The notes under the pieces: model-generated
What the model saw: the letters and a program-made list of their open reading frames with translations, nothing else
What the model was told of the DNA's origin: nothing
Database searches by the model: none
Part shown: piece after piece, positions 56,401-64,000 of the stretch
Position numbering within the stretch: position 1 is the first letter of the stretch
How the letters are laid out: each line of letters begins with the position of its first letter
Translations under genes and position numbers: made by a program
Source: Avena insularis
Lineage: Eukaryota; Streptophyta; Magnoliopsida; Poales; Poaceae
DNA length: 64,000 nt
Assembly: GCA_023614405.1 (NCBI GenBank)
Contig: CM042688.1
Span: 71,968,253-72,032,252, forward strand
Direction of reading: 5' to 3'

Positions 56401-56936
56401 GAGAGGTTGACCATGTAAAGGTCGTCTTCCACATATCCAACAAGGACCAAATTGAGATTATCACTCCTAAATACTTTCACAAAAGATCTAGAGAAATAGG
56501 AATCATAACCGGCATCTGCAAGATGTTTAATTGAAAGCAAGTTGTAGCCAAGGTTCTCAACAAGCATGACGGTCTCTAGGGTCAAGGCCTTCGAGACCAC
56601 CAACTTGCCATAACCTAGTACATTTCCTTTAGAGTTGTCCCCAAAAGTGATGCTTGACATTGAGTTGACATCATTAATGAATTGATCAAGCGCACTTCTA
56701 CCTCCGGTCATATGATTGGTGCATCCACTATCAAACACCCATTTTGATACACCAGAGGCACACCCCTACAAAATCAATTCTTTGATTTAGGAACCCATTG
56801 AGTAATGGGTCCCCTATCATTAGCAACAAGATCTTTTGGTACCCAAATTGAGTACCACCTATAAGCATAACCATTTTGAGGGCCAACATATTTGGCATAC
56901 ACGTCTCCTTGGGTGCCCTTACATAGTGTAGGGGTC
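53411..56936 (-). pseudogene. Sirevirus-like copia pol (protease, integrase, RT, RNase H), decayed and truncated
   Basis: Read right to left on the minus strand. Gag/pol junction remains at 56936-56740. Protease follows (56738-56388) with MFDSGCTNHMTG, where DSG is the active site. The integrase has a GKQHGKSHPS zinc-finger end and core LEILHLDLFGPS and VDDYSRYTWAF (56264-56041), then SAPYTPQQNGVVERKNH (55880-55830) with the catalytic Glu. RT follows (54690-53961) with [29 protein letters not shown] and an intact YVDD. RNase H is next (53764-53411), with NSTALSITEAEYISAASYCA and the conserved copia tail HFLRDHVANGDINLTHVGT. Frameshifts and stops separate the blocks (for example near 54770, 55610 and 56040). 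The right part is cut off by the BARE-like LTR at 56937, so gag and the 5' LTR lie outside the window. Confidence 0.88.
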
Positions 56937-58686
56937 CCGCGTATGAAAACAATAAAATTTTACTCTAAGCCCCTGAACCCCTGAAGCTGCTAGGACATAT
57001 CTATTAGTAATACAGTAATGGGAGGGGCTTTTCGCGAACTTACCCTTGAAGACCGAAAAGCGTTGTCAACACTCAGGAGAGCATGGTTGATGTAGACGAG
57101 CCGAAGCCGACCTCAAGGTCGTGATGAAGTCCTTGCGCTCCTTGGCTCCAACGACTTGAGTGCCTCAAGTGCGACACCTCATGAGAGTTACACATCCGGT
57201 GCACGATGACTCCGCTTCCCGATCCAGCAGTTGAAGTAGAGCTCCGGATCCGAATCCCTTGGCTGACGCTCCGCGGTGAAGATGTCTCTCGCTCGCGCAG
57301 TCTAGACTTGGGACCACGGTCACGAGAGAGAGGGGGAGAGAGAAAATATCAATTAGAGGTCCTCCCAAAAGTGGGGAGACCTTTATTGATTATTGGTGTA
57401 TTTAATTTGGCCAAATACCCCCACTATATATAGGGGGAGGGGAGGTACTACCTCCCTCAAAGTCTCGGGGTGGGACTAAAGGAGAGGAGGGGGAGGGGAG
57501 GCCGCCGGCCACCCTAGTGGGCCCCGCGCGGGGGGATAGGCCCAGCCGGCCAGCCCCCTTGCCCCTTCTCCCTCTCTCCTTTCCCCTAAAGGGCCCTCTC
57601 CCTCCAGAAATTGGCCCATTAAGCCTTTGGCCATTAAAATTGATTTTCTCTTTATTAAATAATTATGAATAAATGATTAAATCAATATTTAACATTCATT
57701 CACATATTATTCAATCTCCGTGGCTATGGAACACCTTCCACCTCCACTCCGGACATCCTCCGGACTTACCGAAACCCTTCCGGTTTTCTCCCTATAAATC
57801 TTCCGCGATTCTTATGATCCTATAAACACTCTCTAAGCATCATCAAGCCCTTAAGCGTGATACCCCACGGTTCAGGAACACTCCAGACATGGTTGGGACA
57901 CTCCCGCACCAATGATTGACAGAGGGACCTGGATGGCCATGTGACCCCTGTGCGTTCCACGAAGATCTTTCGTCGTTTGAACCGGATAGTCATGTCTTAT
58001 TCCAGTTATCACTCGATACTTGCATTGCCCGAGATCTGATCAATGATATCACCATGTCGTGTTCAATATCGTTACTGAACAATGCTACTTGACTCATTCC
58101 GACAAGTGATATCCCCGTGATTAAATCACACGCTACGTAGCTATTGGATATAATTTCTCCGAGTGGGCCCTTGAGTATCTTCCCGTCACATGGACGGACA
58201 AATCCCGCTCTTGACATATATTGCCTCTACGGTCTCCTCCAAATACCTGAACACACCTTTATAACCACCGTATTACCAGATGGCGTTTGATGTTATCTAA
58301 GCACTCTCGAGAGACAGTGATTGATATAGCCTCACGGTCTAAGGAATAGTCTACGAGGATCCATTTCTAATCATCGTAACTTGAACTTCGTGACATGATC
58401 GGGTCACGATATTTAGGTTGGGTATTGGTTTATCATTTCATTCTCGGAATAAGATGACATCATTTCCAACTAGCATAAATGCCACATGATTAGGAAACAT
58501 GATCATCTCTTGACCAATGAACCAGTGACTAGAGTTTCACTAGGAACCCCTGGTTGTTTGTATATCACACGTGTATTGATGTTTCCACTCAATATAGTTA
58601 TCGCATGATATAAAACTTAATCATAAACTATATGAAATATGATAATAGTCCTTACTACTATTTATCTCTAGGGCATATTTCCAACA
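56937..58686 (-). mobile_element. 3' LTR of a BARE/WIS/Angela-type element, inserted in Sirevirus pol
   Basis: A 1750-bp LTR. On the minus strand it starts TGTTGGAAATATGCCCTAGAG and ends GCGGGACCCCTACA. A purine-rich tract (minus GCAAGTGGGAGAC, 58687-58699) lies directly upstream on the minus strand, which identifies it as a 3' LTR with the interior to the right. The left flank CATAG (56932-56936) would be the target duplication. It shares blocks with the solo LTR at 598-2228. Confidence 0.92.
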
Positions 58687-61472
58687 GTCTCCCACTTGCA
58701 CTAGAGTAGAAATACACTAGCTGCATTTGTTCTCAATCATTGGCACCATATATCCAGTACTCTGAACATGCTTGCTCATGGAAGAGGTTGAGTCTTGGGT
58801 ATGTACTTTATAGTCCCAAATCCTTTGCAACTTACTAATGTCACCTTAATTGACATTAATACTTTATCATCACATGATAGCATCTGTGTGTATGCATCGT
58901 CGCTATGGCAGTAGAACGAGGCCTGATTCCAGGAGCCTACGCGACGTTAGATCAACCTCGAGAGCTTTCTCATGGGCACTATGCCCTGGGACACATCATT
59001 CTATGTTAAAAGCGAACTAGCCCCGTCATAACATTATACAACACTTTAGATGGTACCCTTATCTATTATTATAAATGTTTTCATCGAAACACTAGTGCAC
59101 TCTGTGCAACTTTCGATGTTATGTTCACCTCGCTTCCTACTTGACTTTAATTGGTATCTACAAGAGTTTCCAACATATTCCCTTATAACATAACTCTTTA
59201 TGCTTTAAGATATGTTATCCTTTATGGATTTGGAAAATATATCCACAGTTCTCTATTAGACACTGCAGACAAAAACTCGATTCAACATTCTGTGATTCGA
59301 ACTTAATCACTTTTAAACGTTCTTTATTGGATCACATATTATGTTAAGTTATCATCATGGTTTACTAAGATAGAACCTATGTCTCAACATAGTGGATGAC
59401 GATCATCCTTTTATTTATTTCAACCATTGATGTTAAACTTAATACTATTCCTAATTTGAGTTATTAAGGACTAGTTCCTTAATTAACTTCTATTCTGAAA
59501 CGCTTTTCAAAATCCCTTAAGGAATACTACATAATATCATAATACACTTATTATCAACTTCTATACCTTATAAATCATTATTCATAAGTATTTGCGCTTT
59601 CATCCTTAATATACTTAAGAATTACTCCTATAAGCTCCCACTCAAAATATGTTCCTACATATTTGAAGTTGAGTCTTATATTGCTCCCACTTAAAAATAT
59701 GTCAATCACATATTGTTTCAGGACGACTTTCATAGCTCCCACTCAATTTTATGCAAATTGCATATCCACTCACTATTTTGAACAATTTCAAAATCCTTTG
59801 ATCAAATATCAAACTTGGAGATTTACTATGAGATACTAGTACTTTACTAGTTTTAAATCCACTAGACATTCAGCACATTTGAATCAAATTCGTTTGAATT
59901 TGTCCAATACCTGATAAATTGTGCTTTTGTCATTTACCCCTTTTTCCTCTATGGCTTTGCAGTCATTTGGGAAAATTCCAAGTAACCATCTTACTTATGA
60001 GATTCAGCAACGAATTGCTTTCTAATCTCAAGGGAAGTTTGCTTCTAGGATTTCTCATAATTTTAGTTCACCATTATTTCCTTAGTAGTTTGTAGGTATG
60101 TCATATTCCAAGAATCATGACAAATGATTCACAAATGTCTCAATACTACATATGGATTACATTTTGAATCCTACTTTATGTAGTGAAAACACTAGTGGGG
60201 AAAACACAATGATCAATATCATTGATTCTTTCCTTCTGTGGAGAGAGTCGTTTAGGAACATTGTCCGTTGCGCTTCTCAACACTCTGATGCAGGGTTTTG
60301 AATCCTCATCGTGTTTTACACTAATTTCCATTTGCCTCATAGTTGAGAGATATCACTAAAAGTGAGCTTTCTCAAAAATGCACCAAAATCCAAGCAATAC
60401 CAGTTTTGCTTCTCTTTTGGTTTCAGCTATGGATTTCGTATTCAAAGTTTCCAATGAATACTCTACAAGGACTTATTCGCTATTGTTTTGGTTATATCGA
60501 ATAACCCCCAAAACTTTCACGAATTCAAACGGTTCACTACCTTCTAATTGAGTGCTAACTATTTCTAAGCTAATGGTATCTACATCTACACTACAACGAT
60601 TTATTTGGTGCCTTCTATTTAACCCCCTTTGATATCTAATATCACATTGTGATGCTCTGCTTTCTGACGTTTTAGAACGCTTTGCATTTCCACAATTACT
60701 TTTATGCCATTCTTATAAAGTCGAATTTCATTACTATTGATGAAATCATAGTAATTGGATTCTCTTTCATATTTATACCCTTTGTCAATGAAACATTTTG
60801 ATCAAATCAAATAGTTTCATATTCATGTTTCCTTTGGTAAACTTATTTACACATTTGAACACTCATATAATGATAATTACCATTTTTGTTAAAACACAAT
60901 ACATCGAATATGTATTTACTTTAACAATTCATTTAAACACTTTGTATTCAAGTAATACATGGTGTTCAAGTTATTTTTCCGAACTTAGGCATGATTCATA
61001 TGTGATAAGAAATCGAATGACTTTCACATATTATCACATAACTTTGAATTTAAACAATGGTTTTTCATTCATTAATGAGCATATCATTAAGTTGGGTATT
61101 TTAAACAAGGCATTTTAATGTTTTACAAATGTTCATGCATTATCAATTAGTTTCAAACAACAAGGATAATTCACACATAATCAAACAAGATATGAACATG
61201 AATAGAAACATTCATAAAAGCAAAACAATTGTTTGTTACAAACTCATATGAATAACCGTCTCACGAAGTGTGAGACACATTAAAGAAGTTCACAATCTCT
61301 TGATTACAAAAATCATCCTAAAACATAAACTAAATGATAAATGTCGAGGGAGAGTGTCGTCGGCCGTCATCATCATGCTCGCCATCAACACGCAACGTCA
61401 CCTCCTCTCCAGCAAGCACCTCTCATGCAGAAGGACCTGTTTTCATCAAAACAGAACAAGTATCAGATATAC
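58687..61472 (-). other. Interior of the BARE-like element without recognisable pol
   Basis: About 2.8 kb of AT-rich DNA with no ORF showing protease, integrase, RT or RNase H motifs. Several copies of GAGTGGGAGC / GCTCCCACT-type words occur near 59630-59760. The absence of pol between gag and the 3' LTR suggests a non-autonomous derivative (LARD-like). Confidence 0.55.
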
Positions 61473-61852
61473 TTAACACTGCAAATGTGTTTGCAAGATT
61501 ATAATATTTATAAAATTGTATATCAAATATATACCTTTGTCGTTGACGACCTGAGCAACATCTGGTTCAACCAACACATTCCTGAGATGTGTCATGAACC
61601 GGTGGAACTCCATTGTTTCCACGTCGCCCCTCATTACGCAAGTCCTGACTTGTGCTTGGTAGCTTGGTGGCAGCGACCATCGCACAGCAGCGTTTGCAAA
61701 AGAGCCCGTAATCCAGATGTCCAGGAAGTATGCAGGCCTCATGTACACATCATGCATGTGCTCCAAGTGGTCGTCTAGTGATGAGTTCTCTTCCATCTTA
61801 ATGGAGAGGAAGTCTCCTATCAGCTCATGCTCCCAAATGGGTGTCTGCTCCA
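61473..61852 (-). pseudogene. Copia gag fragment (UBN2-like) of the BARE-like element
   Basis: Minus-strand frame with WEHELIGDFLSIKMEENSSL, then HLEHMHDVYMRPAYFLDIWI and VRWSLPPSYQAQVRTCVMRG, ending near 61473. The length and pattern (helical, LPPSY motif) fit the UBN2 gag domain. It is truncated at its N-terminal side by the Athila-type LTR at 61853. Confidence 0.6.
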
Positions 61853-63243
61853 TGATGACCCACAAGTATAGGGGGTGTATCGCAGTATTTTCGAGGGAAG
61901 TGAAACCCAATTTATTGATTCGATACAAGGGGAGCCAAAGAATATTTATAAGCCTAAAGGACTGAGTTGTCTATTCAGCTGCACCTAGAAACAATCTTGC
62001 TCACAGTAGTTTATCAGTAGCAACCGTTTTGTAGTAGGAATAGTAAAGTAACAGCAGTAGTAAAGTAAAGACAACGAATAATAGCGAAAGAAATGAGGAT
62101 TCGAGTGCGGTAGGCATAGGGATGGATGGACGGGCGTTGCATGGACAAGACAATTCACATAGCAATCAGAACATAGGGCAATTTCAGATAAATAAGAAAA
62201 AGCATCCAAGTACTAGATAATCCTATGCATGTGTTCCCTATATAGTCATACGTGCTCGCAATGAGAACTTTCACAACATCTTTTGTCCTGCCAGCCCATT
62301 TGCAGTGGGGCCTCAAGGGAACTACTGGCAATTAAGGTGCTCCTTTTAATAGAGCACCGGAGCAAACCATTAACACTCTGTGAACACATGTGATCCTCAC
62401 ATCAAAGCCATTCCCTCCGGTTATCCCGATTTACATCGCCGGGGCCATTGGTTCCGGACAACAACGTGTGTATACAACTTGCAGATAAGACCAAAAACAA
62501 TACTATCATAATGAATCAATAACATGTTCAGATCTGAAATCATGGCACTCGGGCCCTAGTGACAAGTATTAAGCATAACAAGTCGCAACAAAGTCATAAA
62601 GTACTAATAGAAGAAACTAGGCACCATGCCCTAACAATCTGATGCCATTACATGAACGATCTCATCCAATCCCTACCATCCCCATAGCCTACAGCGGGGG
62701 ATTACTCACTCATAGATGGGGTAAACATGGATGGTCGATGGAGAAGCGATGGTGATGATGATGGCGATGATCTCCTCCAATTCCCCGTCCCGACAGGGTG
62801 CCAGAACGGAGTTTCTTGTGCTGTTTCATGGAATCTGGTGGTGGCAGCGGAGCGGAACTCCTTCTGGAAAAACGTCAAACCCCCCTCAGTTTTTAGGTCA
62901 GAAGGCAACTTATAGGTGAAGAGGGAGACCGAGGGGGATTCTGGGGCGGCCAGACCACCCCCTGGCGTGGCCTAGGCTTACCCACGCGGCCAGGTGGTGT
63001 GGCCTGGGCCCAGCCCCCCCTCCATTTCATATTCTGGCTCCGGGAGTCTTCTGGTGAAATAGGATTTTTGGCATATTTTCCGGGATTTTTCCTGATAGTT
63101 GAATTTCTGCACAAAAAGTAGACAACAAGGCAATTCTGCTGAAAACAACACCAGTCCGTGTTAGTTGCATCCAAATCACACAAGTTTAGAGGAGAAACAA
63201 TAGCAAAAGTGTTCGGGAAAGTAGATATGTTTTGGACGTATCA
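61853..63243 (-). mobile_element. 3' LTR of a second Athila-type gypsy element
   Basis: About 1391 bp, plus-strand ends TGATGACCCACAAGTATAGG and TTTTGGACGTATCA. On the minus strand it starts TGATACGTCC, the typical Athila/Sabrina/WHAM-type start in wheat relatives. A purine tract (minus AAGCTTGGGGGGAAT, 63244-63258) precedes it, so the interior lies to the right. The left flank CTCCA (61848-61852) is the predicted target duplication. Confidence 0.88.
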
Positions 63244-64000
63244 ATTCCCCCCAAGCTTAGCTTATTGCTTGTCCTCAAGCAATTCAGTTGAAAACTGAGT
63301 GCGATAAAAGAACTTTCACGAACACATTTGCTTCATATGATGTATATATTCTCAGCAATGTGATCAACTACTTAGACGGTTCATAATAAGGAGTATGCAA
63401 CTAAGTTTACTTAATAGGCATTGCAAGCTATGAAGAGATTCCAACTCAAAAATAATAAGTAGCATGAGGCATAAAGATAAGCAACATTGCAATGCTCATA
63501 ACAAGGTATGATAGAGTGGTATCTCGCTTGCCTTTGATTGTGAATGCCAAGGCACCTCTGAAGTTTAGGTGAAGACTAGAAGTAAAGATGTCAAAGATAC
63601 AAGCATCAAAGCCATAACACAAATAGTCAAGTAATGGGACAAGCACAAAGAATGACAACTATGCTCTCAAGAAGGTGCTCAAAGAATATGTGGAGACTCA
63701 ACAAGGAAATGAAAAGGTTTTGAATAGTTTGAAAGGCTTCCAAATGCTGAAAGTATGGTACTCATTAGCTTTGAGATCTCATTGCCCCCATCATAAGCAT
63801 CTTTAATGTGGTTAAGATGAAAGTGACACAACTAAGAGGATATGCTTGACAAGTTATAAATCGAAGTCTCATGCCCCTTACTTACGAAGACCTATCCTCA
63901 TGCTACTCAACTTCAGTCACAAGTAAGCTCTTGTCATTGTAAGTATATATGTATCATAGAGAACCACCAACAGGGTACCCCTTGCACATGACACAAGAGC
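63244..64000 (-). other. 3' interior of the second Athila-type element, non-coding
   Basis: It starts with the polypurine tract and continues to the window edge with low-complexity, non-coding sequence. No ORF is supported. Confidence 0.6.

Overview
The window is nuclear DNA of a grass of the Pooideae, most likely wheat, barley or a relative (Triticeae; oat is not excluded). The reasons are two intron-rich nuclear genes, LTRs of the BARE/WIS/Angela type (minus-strand start TGTTGGAAATATGCCC), Athila-type LTRs starting TGATACGTC, and many short Stowaway MITEs with CTCCCTCCGTCC-type ends at TA targets. No rRNA, tRNA, CRISPR or bacterial-type gene is visible.

Layout. 1-8934: right part of a Tat-lineage Ty3/gypsy element (plus strand), interrupted at 598-2228 by a solo BARE-like LTR with a perfect 5-bp target duplication. 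It carries a multi-exon antisense accessory gene and ends in an LTR. 8935-10347: gag and 5' LTR of a minus-strand copia element that the gypsy element appears to have entered. 10348-12451: unassigned. 13109-31368: 19-exon gene for a TypA/BipA-like organellar translational GTPase (673 aa), whose introns hold a TRIM-like element, an LTR remnant, a MULE-type MITE, three Stowaway MITEs, a LINE fragment and a complete 5.27-kb antisense copia element with almost identical LTRs. 33000-36799: 8-exon gene on the minus strand for a PDAP1-like 28 kDa heat- and acid-stable phosphoprotein (163 aa), convergent with the GTPase gene. 36800-39928: intergenic DNA with small repeats, a second TRIM-like element and an Athila LTR fragment.

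39929-64000 is a nested block, all on the minus strand. A Sirevirus-like copia element (3' LTR, extra ORF, pol) is interrupted in its extra ORF by an 8.7-kb Athila-like element with no recognisable integrase, and in its pol by a BARE-like element. The interior of that BARE-like element is in turn entered by another Athila-type element that runs off the window.

The two host genes are the only clear cellular genes. The GTPase should act in organellar translation and the phosphoprotein is a small conserved acidic/basic protein; nothing shows that they work together. I found no convincing new biological system. The most interesting points are the mismatch between young LTRs and a wrecked interior in the intronic copia element, the hairpin-repeat array shared between LTR and interior of the integrase-less Athila element, the LTR-like promoter segment ahead of the Sirevirus extra ORF, and the two-copy TRIM-like family.
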